Source: a virus. From it: DNA of 64,000 nucleotides. This document shows, piece after piece, positions 46,801-61,800 of this stretch. The notes under the pieces are model-generated. The model made no database searches. It worked only from the letters and a program-made list of their open reading frames with translations, and was not told the origin of the DNA. Every line of letters starts with the position of its first letter. Position 1 is the first letter of the stretch. The translations under genes and the position numbers were made by a program. Location of the stretch: positions 1 to 64,000 of the IMG/VR virus record IMGVR_UViG_3300007072_000001; one strand, 5' to 3'.

Positions 46801-49800
46801 TAATATCAGCATCTTTATATTCGAAATATTTCTCATATTTTTCTTTGAGGTCAGTCAAATGTTTCTCTATCTTCTCAAGCTCAGCTTTCTTTGCATCAAA
46901 TGAAGCTTTAACCTCTTTAAACTCCATTTTTAACTCATCATCAGCCTTCTTTTGTTCTTTAGCTTCCATATATTTTAACTTAGTACTATCATAAAGGTCT
47001 TTTGCATTCTGTATTTGTTGCTTGCAACCACTAATATCATTTTTGTATGCCTGAATAATCTTATCCTTATCTTTCAAACTTTGTCTGCACGTTGGACACT
47101 TTCCGGCATCTTTTATCATAGCAATTTTCTCTTCAAACTCTTTCATTCTTGATTGTTCCTTATCAATATGATTCTTATATTCATTCATCTCATTTAAAAG
47201 TTTTTCCATACTTTCATCTGATGTTTTTATATTAGCAACAAGATTCTTAAGTTTCTTTCCTTTTTCTTTCAACCTCTCAATTGCCTGTTCAACTTCTTCT
47301 TTATCGGCTAATGGTTGTTTTTTGAGCCTTACATATTCTTGATATTTGGTAATCCCCTTCTCGTATTTTTCATATTTATCCCACTTTCTAGAAACCTTTT
47401 TGAATTCTTCGTCAATATCTGCCTTCTGTTTAAGACTATTCTTGAAGTTCTCTATCATTCCATCAAGATTGAGCATCTTCAATTTATCATAATCAGCCTT
47501 GACCATTTCATATATTGTGTCAATGTTATTGTTGTTTGTAAATGTAATGAGAAGGTCTTTTTTCTCTGTGTCGTTCAATACAAAGAAATTATTTTTTGGA
47601 GTGAAGATAGTAATCATTCTGAAGAGGTCATAGTCAATTGTATCTGATATATAGTTTTGAAGTTCCTTCTTAAGACCAATCTGCTCTTTGTCACCTTCAA
47701 AATATCTTACAACATTTGTACCATCTTCTTTTTCACGTTGTATAGTCTTACCATCGAAATCAATTCTTACCTTCATGTTGCCACAATGGTCTCTTGAAAT
47801 ATCAGTAATGCCTTTCCTTAATGTCTTACCATAAAGTCCATAAAGCAATATGTCAATCAAAGCAGATTTTCCTGCTCCGTTGCTTCCTTCGTAATCTCCA
47901 TCTATTTTACCAAGCACCAAATATACCTTGTTCTCGATTGGCAACACAAGTTTATCATACACAAAAACATTCTTAGCTTTAAGTGATGTAATTTTCATTC
48001 AACGAATCTCCTTATGAATCTTATCAATAAGCTCTTTCATTTTCTTCATAAGCCTCTTTGCATCTTTTGTAATCGTCTTATCCCATGGAAAAATAGAGTC
48101 AACTTTAACAAACTTTTTTGCATTATACATTTTTTTTTCTTCTTCAGTCTTCGGAGCGTAAAACAAATCTTTTAAACACAAATACGTATAATCATCATAG
48201 TCTAAATAAAACTCTGTATATTTTAATTTTTCATACGTTGTTCCTTTCTGCATTCCAAGTTGTTCTGCCATCCAATCAAGTTTATTCCAATAATATTTCA
48301 AATCCATATCAAACATCGCATACAATATTAAGCGATAAGTCCCAGTATTATATCTGAATTCTATTCTAAATCCTTGCCCCACTTTATCTCTCATTGGTCC
48401 GGTAATGAAATACCATTTACGTATATCTTTAACTTTCTTTAATAATGAACGCATTGAAGATATATTAAATACACCACGTTCTTGATATATATCAAATTCC
48501 GTCTTGTTCTTTTCAAACTCTTGTATATAATTTATCGGATTATTGTTTATCTTCATTCTACACCCTCTCCATATATTCTTTTATCTTTTGTTCAAGATGC
48601 TCCTTACCTATCATCTTTAAATACTTTGAAACCATAGTAGTAAAATTAACATTAACTTCGAGCTTTTCTTTCTTAATTTCAACACCTTCTTCAACAAATT
48701 CAAGAGAAAGATATTCTTTGTCTTGAAGCTTTGCTCTCCAAACAGCTTTCTCCTTTTTGTCTTTCACTTTAATAATGATACGTGACATTGCATTTATTTT
48801 TGCAAAATCATCTTCACTGTTAAGTTTAACAACATTAAATGTATATTCAATTGGAATTTTTTTAAATTCTTTAGCCTTCGAATCTACTAAACCTATTCCA
48901 AAATCATATTGCAATTGCCCTAAATCCACTGGAGCAATACTGCCTACGTATATAACATTTTTTTGCTTTTGACTTTTGTGAATATCTCCTAAGATAAACT
49001 TATGTTCTGGCATATCAACGTGAATCGCAGAATCCAACACTTTTGAATCTGTTTCATAACCGTTAATATTAAAATGACCAAATACCAATCCAGGTTTGGC
49101 CGCCTTGATGTCTTTTTCCAATTGCTTAGTATCTCTATTGTGGGATATGAAAGTCATCCCTTCCCACTCCAGTACACTCTCCACAACTGTCAGATTCTTA
49201 CATAAAGGGGCAATTGGCTGTAATATATGACCAGCCAAATTTCTATCGTGTTGCCCCAAAAGAGCTATAACTGGCTTATCTCCAAAAGATGCTATGAATT
49301 CACTCAAAACTTGTCGATATGAATTATCCATTGATGGAGTCATACCATAATCCCCAAGTAAGACAACAAAGTCAGTTTCTTTCTGAATCTCTAAATTATC
49401 TGTAATGCTATTCTTGATTATATTAAAAAAGTCGACAACACGTTTTGTACCAACTTTTCCATCTAAGTGCATGTCTCCAACTACAAGACCTTTCATTTAT
49501 TCCTCTTTTTTTCTCTTAACTGTTCCATCTTCCGCATAAACCTCTTTAGCAAGTTTTTTTATTTCTCTTCTTGATGTCGCTATGGAATTACCAAACTGTA
49601 TTTCCACATCCATAGCTATCGTGTCAAGTTCTTTGATATTCTCTTTTATCACACTTGCTGGGCCAGTTATTTTTCTACGAATCTTCAATGCATTACGGAA
49701 TCCACCAAGATTGTATTCACGTTCAACTTCAACTTCAATATTTACATTTTCAAGTTTTTCTACCATGTGTTGTCTCCATAAGAATTAGGGGAGAGGTTAT

Positions 49801-52800
49801 CCTCTCCCCTACTCTCAATTACTTAAATTCTTCATCGTCGTCATCATCGTCTTCATCTTTCTTTTTCTTATCATTGTCTTCATCTTCGTCTTCATCTTCG
49901 TCTTCATCTTCGTCTTCTTCGTCATCGTCTTTCTTTTTCTTCTTCACATCATCTTCATCTTCGTCTTCGTCATCTTCTTCGTCTTCATCTTTAGACTTTT
50001 TCTTTCTGTCAACATCATCATCTTTGAATTTTTTCTTTTTATTACCATCGTCTTCTTCATCTTCGTCTTCATCTTTCTTTTTCTTCTTGTAAAGTGCTGT
50101 GACTTTTGCAAATGTCCCTTCATCATTTGAATTGTGTTCAACAGCTATTTTACAAGACTTGCCAACAAGATCTTCCGGGTCAAATTCTTCATCAACCTCA
50201 AGTTCACGTCCAAGTAAAATACTTACCCATTTGTAAGCCTTGTTGCCTACTTCTACTTCTGCTGGCATGTTCCCGTTGACTGTTTTACCTTCAAATTCCT
50301 CATCAGTTATCTTAAACGACACTTGGTAATAGTCACCGAACTTGCCATCCTTCTTCTCTATGCTCTTTACTTTTGCTGCATAGATTCCTTCATCTACAAT
50401 TACCCTCTTCCTGACTGTTAATTTCTTACCCACGACTCTTACCTCCTTTCTTAATTTTTTTTATTACCATATTTCGTCGAACTTAATTTTTATTTTATCA
50501 TCCAATATCATTTCTTTTTTATTTTTAGTTATGTGCATTTTATACGAGAAGAAATTCAACAACTTCCTATGCTCGTAATATTTTCTTCCTTTATACTCCC
50601 TTATTTGCGAAACAAGAATCATATTTATTTTCTTCTCTGTAATAATGTCAAAAAGCTCAGATAATTTCTTCTTATTCTCAATATAATTCATTGCAGTCAA
50701 ACTATCAATAACAACAATATCAAACTTCAACTGTTCAAGCATACTCACAAGCCAATCAATATTAAAACAATCCAATATATATATATCTTTAGCCAACGTA
50801 ATAAGTTTCTTGCGATATTTTGGAGATAAATGCTCTGAGTTCACATACACCACAGATTTTTCTGGATTTTGTTTAATAATATAAAAACACATTGTAGTCT
50901 TACCAACATATGAGTCTCCAAAAATATTTAAACTTTCACCTTTTTTCAAAAAAATGTTATTCGTAATTTTAATTCCTTTATAAACCATCTTATCAAAAAA
51001 ATCTAAGAATGACATATGCCCTCAATTCAGGGAAACCAAATCCCTAATTTTTCTAGTTGTCTCTTTATTGTCCAAACGATATTTTGCTATAACCATTTCA
51101 GCAAATATCACCATAAAAAATTCTATAAGCCCATTGAGATTAATCTTGTTCTTTAATTCCAACTTCATACTTTTGGTCTCAAAAAGTAATATATCATTTT
51201 CAACTTTCACCTTTGGTTTTTCCTGCACTATTTTTCCCACCTTTCTTTTTATTCTTAGCCGCTGATATACTATCTAAATACTCCTCGACTTTTCTATTTT
51301 CTGTTTTTCCCCAAGCATTTTCAAAAAAATCATAGTCATACAATATCTTTATAACGTTACTTGGAATCTTACGAAAACCACCTTTAGGAGTTTCTGACTT
51401 TGCACGGTTCATAAAATCTTCAAAATTTTTATATGGTTTATTTTTAATAATTGTTTCTATAGTTCTCTCTCCCAACCCCTTGACAATTCTTGCCCCAGCA
51501 TTTATCTCACCATCTTTGTTGATAGTAAAATGAACACTCATTTCATTTATGTTAAATGCATTAATATGTATTCCATGTTTGTCACAATCATCAATAATGC
51601 GGTCTATCTTTTCTTGTTTTTCTTCCGAATTCAACACAGCCAAATTGAAATACTTGCGATAATAACATTTAAGATATGCCATTTGAAATGCAACATAAGC
51701 ATAGGCACAACTATGCGAATTATGTGATACAATATCGTTTGCTAAAAAATTTCTTGGTTCATCAATCATTTCTATATCAAAAGTTCTATCTTTGCCAATA
51801 TGTTTTATATTTTTTATTTTTGAATATTTTATTATTTCCTTACTACCAAATCCCATCATAACACCTCTTTTATTTTTTTAATAACTACATCAATGTTATT
51901 TTCAATATCACTTGCCCAAAATCTCAAAATAATCCATTTTTTATTTTTCAAATAAGTATTACAAGACTTATCTTGACCAATATTTCTTTTTTGAATAGCA
52001 TCTATTTTTTTTCTATTTCGTTTTTTCATCCATTCTGGATTCACGTGGTAATAATCACCGTCAACTTGAATTGCTATTTTTCTTTTTATATTTGCTATGT
52101 CTATAGAATGAAAACCAACAAGAACCTCGCTTTCAAATCCATCATAAATACTATTTTTTTTCATAGCATCAATTAACATTATATGTGGTTTTGTAAATTT
52201 TTTCGGAAACTTACCTTCCACGTGCATTTTTGCTGTAGTTGCCCTCATACGATTTATTACTTCTTCACTTCTTTTCCCCGGGTTTCCTTTTCTTTCTCTT
52301 TTTTTTGCAGATTCTTTCATTTTATCTATAGCATCCAAACTAAATACCCTGCCTTTTGCTTTTTCTGATACAGCTTTTAAAGGTAAATAATTATTTTTAT
52401 TTTTTCCTTTATTGTGCGGTTGATTACCAAATTTCTTAAAAAAATTTCTATTCCTAATTCTTCTCTCAGACAATTTCTTTAATCTGATATCATTATCTTT
52501 TGTTAATCCTTTATTCCATGTATCGCTTATACCTCTATACGCAATTTGCAAAGTTTTATCTTTATTTATTTCTTCAACAGTTTTCCAACCTTTATTCGTT
52601 AAAAATTTATGATTTTTTGTAGCTTTTATTTTTTTGCCACAACATAATTCAATTTCATAAACATCTTGTATCCCATTGTCTATAATACTTTTCACTGTAT
52701 TAAAAATAAATTTATTATTATTAACATCATATGAATAAAGCATTGGTACATTTTTGTTTCTTTTATATCTTAAAGTTCCATTAGTAGTTATTTTTGTATT

Positions 52801-55800
52801 ATTATACAAATCCAAAATAGTAGTTTCTTTCTTGCGCATACCACCAAATTTTTTATATATTTTTGTATCTCCGGTTAAACATTTGTTAAAGGCATAACCA
52901 GCTGCTTGAGCCAACTCTTCATATGCTTCGTCAACATCTTTTTTGCCATATTTTTTATACAACTTTTCTTTGTATGGCTCCATTACCATCATAAAACCTT
53001 TATCAGGCTTTTCAATATCTCTTCTAATATTGTCAGCCTCACCTATAGATATATCAAGCCAATCCGCAAGAATATTGTTAATTTGTTCTTGATATAAAAG
53101 TAATCCATATGTAGACTCTAAATGAGGTTTAAGTAATTTCGCAGTAGTGTAAGCGCCACCCCATGACCTTTTAATATACTCCAAATGATAGCCAACTGAC
53201 AATGGAGTTGGTCGATTAAGAGCATTAAGCTCAATCAAATTTTTGAATTTGGTTATATTTACCTCTTTAAGAAGTTCTCTAAAGTTGTGCGTTTCGAACT
53301 GAAACACATTCGCAGTATCCCCATCACGAAATATTTGAAGCACCTTATCATCTTTAAGGTCTAAATTTAATAAATCAACATCTTTCTTTTCATATTTTTT
53401 AATATATTTTTTTGTCAATTGAATAATATCAAGAGCATCAATTCCACATATGTCAATCTTAAGAAAACCTTTCCCAGTCAAAGTCTTTCCATCAATTGCT
53501 GCTATAACATTTCCTTTCGATGATATAACCGGCAAATAATAATAAATTGGTTTATCAGTCATTATTATACCAGTTGCATGAATACCAAAATGTCTAATAT
53601 TTCCTTCAAGCCTCTTTGCCTTATCATAATATGGTCTGAATTCTTTTGGAATTCTACCTTCTGCTTCGTACACTTCAAGATTATCATTGAAAGAATTCGC
53701 CTCAGCAAAAGGAATGTTATAAACCTTAGCAACGTCCTTGAATGCTGATTTTGTTGTGAGGTTTACATAATTTGGAATGTGTGAAGTGTTTTCTTCCCCG
53801 TATGACTTTATGTAAGCCAAAACTTCTTGACGTTTTGAAGTCTGAAAGTCTATATCGATATCAGGTTGTTTTTTTCTTGTTGGATTCAAGAAACGTTCAA
53901 AACTAAGCCCAAAACGAATTGGGTCCATCTCAGTTATGCCAAGTAGATATGATATAAGACAACCACCAGCACTTCCACGACTTACACCAACCTCAATACC
54001 ATTATTTTTTGCCCAGTTAACTATATCCTGAACAATCCAAAAATATTCAAGGAACCCAAGTTGCTTTATGACTTTATATTCATAATTCAGACGAGCAACA
54101 TATTTATCTCTCTTTTTCTGCGGAATTCTTGTATCCAATGCCTTCTTCAACATTGTCTTAATTTTTGTCTCATCAAAATTTGTTTTTGGAAATACTTCTC
54201 CTTTTGGATATATATTAAATTCTTCTATTTTGTCCGCAATCTCACAAGTATTCTCCAGGAATTTGTCTACCATATCTTCATTAAATACTTTGGTCATAAT
54301 TGATTTAACTTCGTCATAAGATTTAAGATAAACATCTCTATCATCAAATACCCAACCTTTGCCTTTTTTAATATCTTCCATTGTAAAATTATTGTCAACG
54401 TTATGTATTATATCTTGAAGCTCAGCATCTTCCCTTGAAAGATAATGAGTGTCAATTGTTATTATACTTTTAATCTTTAAGCTTTTGGCTATCTCCTGCA
54501 TTTTACTCCAAACTGGTCCATAAACTTTTGTTCGCTCTAGAGCAATATATTCAAAATAAAAGTCATCACCAAACATTTTCTTGAGACGTTCTGCATTCTT
54601 AATGGCTATATCCATTTGACCACTAGTGTCTCTATCACTTTCATTTCCTTTGTTAAGAGCATTATCTACATATCGGGCTATAATTCCACTAATACAAGCA
54701 CTTGATACTATAACATCGCCCTTGAGATATTCAAGAACAGTCCAATCAATTCTTGGTTTATAATAAAAACCAACTTTGACAGCATCATATTGAGCTTTAA
54801 GAAGCTTCCTATACCCAGCTTCATTCTTCGCAAGCAGAATTATATGTTTGTTCTTTTCTGCATCTTTACTTTTGATTGTCATGTCATTGACAAAATATGC
54901 TTCAACACCCAAGATTGGTTTAATCCCGACTCGTTTTGCAGCATCATAGAACTCAAACGCACCACTCATGTTGCCATGATTTGTTTGAGCATATGCTTTC
55001 ATTCCAAGTAATTTTGCTTTCTCTAAATACTTAATTGGTCGATACATTCCATCAAGAACTGAGAATGTATCGTGATTGTGAAGGCTGACGTAATTCGACA
55101 TCAATAACCCCTCTTTTGCCTGTCATAATTCTCCCTATTCTTGGCAATATAATATGAGTAGAATTCCTCTTTTGTTATTTTTACAAACTTGCACAACGAT
55201 ATAAATGAACACAGCATGCTCTCCATAAGCTTCTCCACACGTTTTGCATTAAAATCATAATTCTCATAAGTCTTCCAATATTTATAAGGTAATTCATCAA
55301 GAACATGACCCCATTCTGTTACTATACAATTAAGTGTTAATCTATAATCTGATGGTTCGCCAACAGATGTCCAATAAAAATCAAGATCCTCATCAAATTT
55401 CCTTATACCAAGGTACAAAAACATATTCATAAAGAAATGCCAAGCATCTATCGCTTCAAATTTCAACTCAATACAATCTTCTTCTGATTTTATTCCATTA
55501 TTAATTCTTTCCTGTAGTTCCCATATCTCGGCTACATAACAATTGAAATGATAGAGAGCCTCTTTGATACGGTCTTTATTGGTGTGGTCTGGAGTAATTG
55601 AACCTCTTTTTTTTGCATAAAACTTCTGGAGCTCGTATTGCATATTCATCATTATGTTCAATGCATCTTTATCGTACTGCACCCTTGCAGCCTCAACAAC
55701 TAATTGAACACATTTATTCTCTGGATTCAATCCACTCATAATACTTCCTCCTTGAATGTTTTGTTGTAATGCTTTTGTATTTCACCGAGTTTCTCTTGTG

Positions 55801-58800
55801 CGAAAATACTTGATTTACATCTCTTTATGACTTTGTATGCTTCCGACAAATCTCTGTCTTCTGTTGATTTATTGTTGTATTTGTCTGCTGTTGCTTACCA
55901 TGTAATATATTAAACAAAAGTTTATTAACAAATTTCTTTATGTTATCAAATATTCTTACAAACCAAAAAGTAAAATCAAACATATCGACAATTTTAAATT
56001 TTTGCTTATCACAAAGTACAACTTTATGTTTTTGTGTAGTAAGACTTGGTTCAATATCAACCTCAAAATATATATCACTAACTGGAGGTTTATTTGTTTT
56101 GATTTTATATTTTTGCATTTTCATACTACCCATATATACTTTCTAATTAATTATTACTATTTTTAAACAAACACAAATTAATTAAGTTGTTGTTTCATTT
56201 TTGTTTAGATTTAACATCCACTAAAACTCCAAGCTCATTTTGTAATTGCATCAACGATATTTTACGACTACATTTATTGTCTATTTCTTCCAATGCAAGC
56301 ATAAATGTATCTATCTCTTTTATATAACCCTTTATACGAATCTCTTTCTTCTCCGATTCTATTTTGTAAGCTTCAATACCATCATCTCTAAGCTTTTTTC
56401 TGGCATTCGCTTCCATATTCGCCTTTAATGTTTTCTCCCCGTCAACTTTTGTTTTTGCAGCGTCATTGAGATATGTATCATATTTCTCCCCATATGCAAG
56501 CTTTACATCATAATCATAGAGTTTACATATAGTTTCTTGTCTCAAAGCTTTCTTCTTCAGAATCGCAAGTTTAGTTTGAATAACTTGAATCTCATCCATT
56601 ATTTCATGCAATTTGTTAAGTGATGTTTCCTCTGGATTAAATGGTTTGCTTTTAATACTATCTTGCAATTCGTCTATTTCTTTGCGAATCTCCGAAATAA
56701 AATCGTTTTTCTTAAACTCAGCTCTAATTTCTTGTAATGTTTTCTTTTTGCTCATAGTGCTCCTAATTGGTTGCCGAGGCTGGACTCGAGCCAGCACAAT
56801 GTCAAGTCCAAAGCCTGATGCCTTACCAGTTTGGCGACCCGGCAATATGTGTTATAATTTGAGACGACATTGCTTAGGAAGCTCATATTGTATTACATTC
56901 TCTCTTTTAGTATAATCTTTTAATTTTGCCCCGTAAATCATATAATTAACTCTGCCTGTCATCAACATCATCAAAGCAGTAGATATTCCACCAATTACAG
57001 GGCTACCACTTAAAAGTAAAAAATCATCCTTTGTTATACCAGTCTCTCGGAATTGTCTTTCGATATCATATCTTAGCCTATCGGTTCCGAAGATATCTAC
57101 ATTACCTTCGGTAAGCTTTATCAGCTGGTACCCTTCTTTTTCAAGTTGCATAAGACTCTCGTTCATATGTGGTCCCCAGTTGGTAATGTATACTTTTAGC
57201 ATATAGATACTCCTTTCGTTACTGTTCATAATCTCTAAAAATACTTAAAAAAAACTATTTCTTCTTATCGTACTCTGCGTAAACATTTTTTGTATTTAAC
57301 ACAATCGCATCGAGATACTTCCCTTTATACTGTGGTGGAATAAATTCTAGCGCAAGATTAATACTATCTCCTGTCAACCTTGTTTGAATCTCAAATTTCT
57401 CTTCACTGTGTTTTTGTCATTTTTCCTTATTTTTGATGCTATTTCCTCAAATTGTTCGAGAGTAATGACATCGATGTAACTCAAAAATTCATTACCACTT
57501 CGTATACCATTAAAGTAGTTCTTTTTTGTGTATATTCTGCCATCGTTCATAAGAGCTATATCACCAATCCTTATATAGGTCTTTTTTATTTTGCCATATT
57601 TCTTTGCAACCGTCTGAAATTCTTTTAATTTGGACTTGTCAATTGGTTTACGTTTTTCTTTTCTATCTTGTTTAATTTGAAAATTAAGAATGCGACTGAT
57701 AACTGTCTCTGATATACCAAACATTTCCGACAACTGCTTTCCATTCCACCCTTCTTTGTGAAATGATATAATGTCAGCAATGCGTTTGTCATGCTTGACC
57801 ATTTCTTCAACGCGCTTTTCAATTTCGATTTCAACATCGACGTTCTGTAATTTCATATCCAGTTCGCTGATGAGGTCTTCAATCCTGATGTCATCTTCAG
57901 TATTGACAACATCATCAAAACTAAGAACGTTTGCATTTGGATTTTTAAGTTCATTGAGTTTGGCATACTTCACTCCACGGGATATGAACGACTGGTTGAT
58001 TGAATCGAGTTTACCTTTGGCATTCCTCTCGATAAAATAAAGAAATGCATCCTGCACTGCATCTTGAAGTCCATGTGACTCAATGTACCTCTTGTTCTTT
58101 GTGACATACTGCTCGTAAGCTTTCTCTAAGATTGCTGTTTCCATGTTTACTACCTCCTGAGTTATAGTTTAACTTCTTTTTTTTCAACAACCTACTTCCT
58201 GATTTCTGGTTTCATTCAGCATCGCTGAATGTGTTGCACTTACACCCTCCTTTCGTGTGTTATAAAAAACCGAAAGCGACTGTACTCCTGAGAGTACAAT
58301 CGCCTTCATTCCATTATAGTAGTTGTAAAAGTCAGTATACTTGCTGACACCCAATAGATGGCTCTTACATAATCCTTACAAAAAATATACCCTATACAGG
58401 CTACTAAATCCAAAATACTTAAAAGATATGGGAAAAAATTTTTCATACACTCAACAACCTTGCTTTGGCTATTTCTACGTAACCTTTGTTCATTTCACAC
58501 CCTATAAACTTTCTTTCTAACAAAACGGATGCCACTCCCGTAGTCCCACTACCCATAAAGGGGTCTAATATTATATCCCCCTTACGACTAAACATTGTAA
58601 TAAGATAAGCCATCAGTTTTATTGGTTTTACGGTAGGGTGATTATTACCAACGGGTCTATCTATATTTTTAAATTCGCCAGCATTGTTAGTTCTGCAAAC
58701 CTGTCTATTATTTAATGCTTCACATCCTTTATTCTTTTCGCTCTTGCTTGCCTTGGGGAATATAGCAAATTGTGTTTCATACCATCTATCTAAATCAAAA

Positions 58801-61800
58801 TATCTGCTATAACTTCCTTCATCTCCTCTTGGTTCATTTCCTTTTGTTGCACCTTGTTGCCTCTTATAAACCTTACCATCATTTAAACTATCATCACTCA
58901 CTAACAAATTAGCAGGGAAACGACCTTGCGGATTACTTTCTACTGATTTATTATCTTCTATTGTGGCAAAATTATCCCCTTCTTTACACTTACCTTTTTC
59001 ACTTTGAAAAGGTATTCTGCAATTATCTAACCAACTTATACCTTTACCATTCTTTAATGCTTGGTCAACATAAGTTTTTTCTTCTAGGGGTTTCATAGCC
59101 ACTATTATCATTTCAACAGCAGGCTTCGGTTGAAATCCACCATAAGCACCCCCAAATTCACTATTACCTTTGGTTATAAAATCAGTTTTGCCTACTGTTC
59201 CACTTTCATAAATGGTATTTGATTTGTCACAATTTTCTATACTATTAGGGTTTCTGCCTATTACTTGCCTTTCAACCCTTCTACGTTTATCTATCATCTT
59301 TCCTATATTAATCGCTTTTGGAAACCCTGTAGCAAAACTCCAAACAATAGGGGTGAAATCTACTTTAAACCCTGCTTCCTCTATTCGTTGGCACATACGC
59401 CAATATACATCTGTCCTGGGTGCAGACATAGTACACATAAACGCACCTGGTTTTAACACTCTGAAGCATTCTTTAAATACTTCTTTATCAGGTAGACTTT
59501 TATCCCAGTTATGACCCTGATACCCATAAGGTGGGTCTGTTATAACTGCATCAACACTATTATCTTCCATCTGTTTTAACTTGTCTAAACAATTACCTAG
59601 GTAAATATCGGTATATTTTCTTTTACTTTTTCTATATAGTTTCATTGAAAAAATCCTCCTCTCGGCATACTATATACCTTTCATTATTCTTAATTATCCT
59701 TAAAGTATTCAAACAGAGCTTGTCTAACTTTTTATTTTCGTCTGTCTCCTTTGGAAGATTTAGGAAGTATATTCCGTTTGGATTCAATTTCTTTTTTGCA
59801 TCCTTCAGAGTAAGCTGTTTGAGCTCTCCAGATTTTAGTATGCCGCTCCTTAGTAATATTGCTGCTTCCAGCTTTTGGAACCACAGTTCTTTCAAGTCCA
59901 TGCACCTCCTTCATTCCATATATAAGAGGGGGAATCTTTGAATCCATTGCTTTCATCTTCCTACCTCCTGAATTCTGATTTCTTTTTTATCTTACAATAT
60001 AATTATACACTATAAGGCAACGTTTGTAAACTGATATTTTTAAGTTTCGTATATTTTTTTGTAATCATTACAATCTAATGTTATATGCTGTTTTGTTTAT
60101 TCTAATGCTGGTATTTTCGGTGTTGCTTTTTCGTTGTTCTTATTGACAAATTTATAGTCATCAACGAGGTCAATATTATGAGTGGCATCTTTCAGTAAAT
60201 ATGTAAAGTCTTTGATGTTGTGGTCTACAGTGACATATTCGCCATCAGCATCCAAGCGGCAATGACAATACTCATGAAGTATAGTCCACTTCTGTTCATC
60301 ATTATCCAAGCGGTCAAAGTTATCACTAACTATGACCATAAAATATTTTTTCTCTGTCAGTAATGCATACTCGCCCTTAATTGGTTTAATGTAAGCTATT
60401 TTTGTTTTACTTCTTGCATTAGAACGAAGTACTATTATCCTTTCCGGTTCTACATTGATACGACCTTCAAGTGCGTTTTGTTCGAACATTTGTTTTAACA
60501 ATGGTTGAAATTCCTCGTCCGCTAGTTGAAATTTGTTCATATCTATCCTCCAGTTTTGGTAAATATCTCTTCAAACGTCTTTCGTCAAAATAAAACTTTT
60601 TATACAATTTTTGATTGCGATAAATGTGTACCCTTGTATCAAACCAAATTCTTATAATACAATTCTTTCCTAAAAAACTTACATATCGCTCGTGGACCCT
60701 ATCTGGTCGGATACAATTACTTCGTAAAAACCTTTCCAGATATTCCACAAACATCTTCGATTTTCTCCTTCACTTCTTTTACAAGAATATCAAACTTATC
60801 ATTGTAGACGAGCAACTTATGTTGAATCATTGATTGATTATGCAAACGAAGAAATATAGAACGCTCCTTTGCCAAATCTTGTTTTTCATCTTTGCCATCA
60901 CGCTTTTTTATTCTTGATTGGGCAACAGCTTCGTGTACATCTATTGTTATGAGAATAACATTAGATACATCATTGCCGAAGATTTTCTTTTCAAAGTCCG
61001 CTATATCAGTTTTAGTATTTCTTAATGTAAGGTCATAGACAGCTTCAGAAAGATGAAATCTATCAACAATAATGTTGTCATTCTTGTGTTGTTGGTAATA
61101 ATCAACAAAGAATTTTTTACGAGAAGTTTGACTCTTTGCGTCGACCTTTGCCCATTGTTCTCTAATGTCAGCTCGCTTGTAGTTTGGGTAAAAACTAGTC
61201 AGTGCATCGATAAGTCCACTCTTCCCAGAGCCGTCTATGCCTTCGATAATAATGAACATGAATTACCCTTTGTAGCCTATGACCTTGAAGAGGTCCTGAA
61301 CTGGGTATTTCACATAGTCATCGAACTTCTTCATAGGCTCGATGTCCTTGATTTTCTTATCAGCGAGTACCATGCAGTCATAAGCATAAAGCCTGCACTT
61401 GATGTCATCTATCTTGAAGACGACATAGTTCTTATTGACTTTGGTACCACCAACTTTTTCAAGATGAGCTTTGACAGCTTTGTAGAGAGCTTCGGTTTCC
61501 TTGCGGTCGATTTTACCTTTGCGGGTTCCTTTGCCTTCAGCTTTCTCTTTCTTTTCTTCCTTCTTTTCTTCTTTATCTTTCTTCTCTTCTTTCGGTTCCT
61601 TTTTCTCTTCCTTTTCTTCCTTGGCTTCGGCTTTCTTTTCTTCTTTCTTTTCCTCTTTAACTTTGTCAGCCACACTTTCTGCACCACTAAAATCGTATTC
61701 CTTCTGATTCTCCGCTTCAATAAGCCTCATATCAAGTGGAACAGTGACCAAACTAAATTTTGGATGAGTTATTCCAAAAATTTCAAGTTTGTCACCTTTT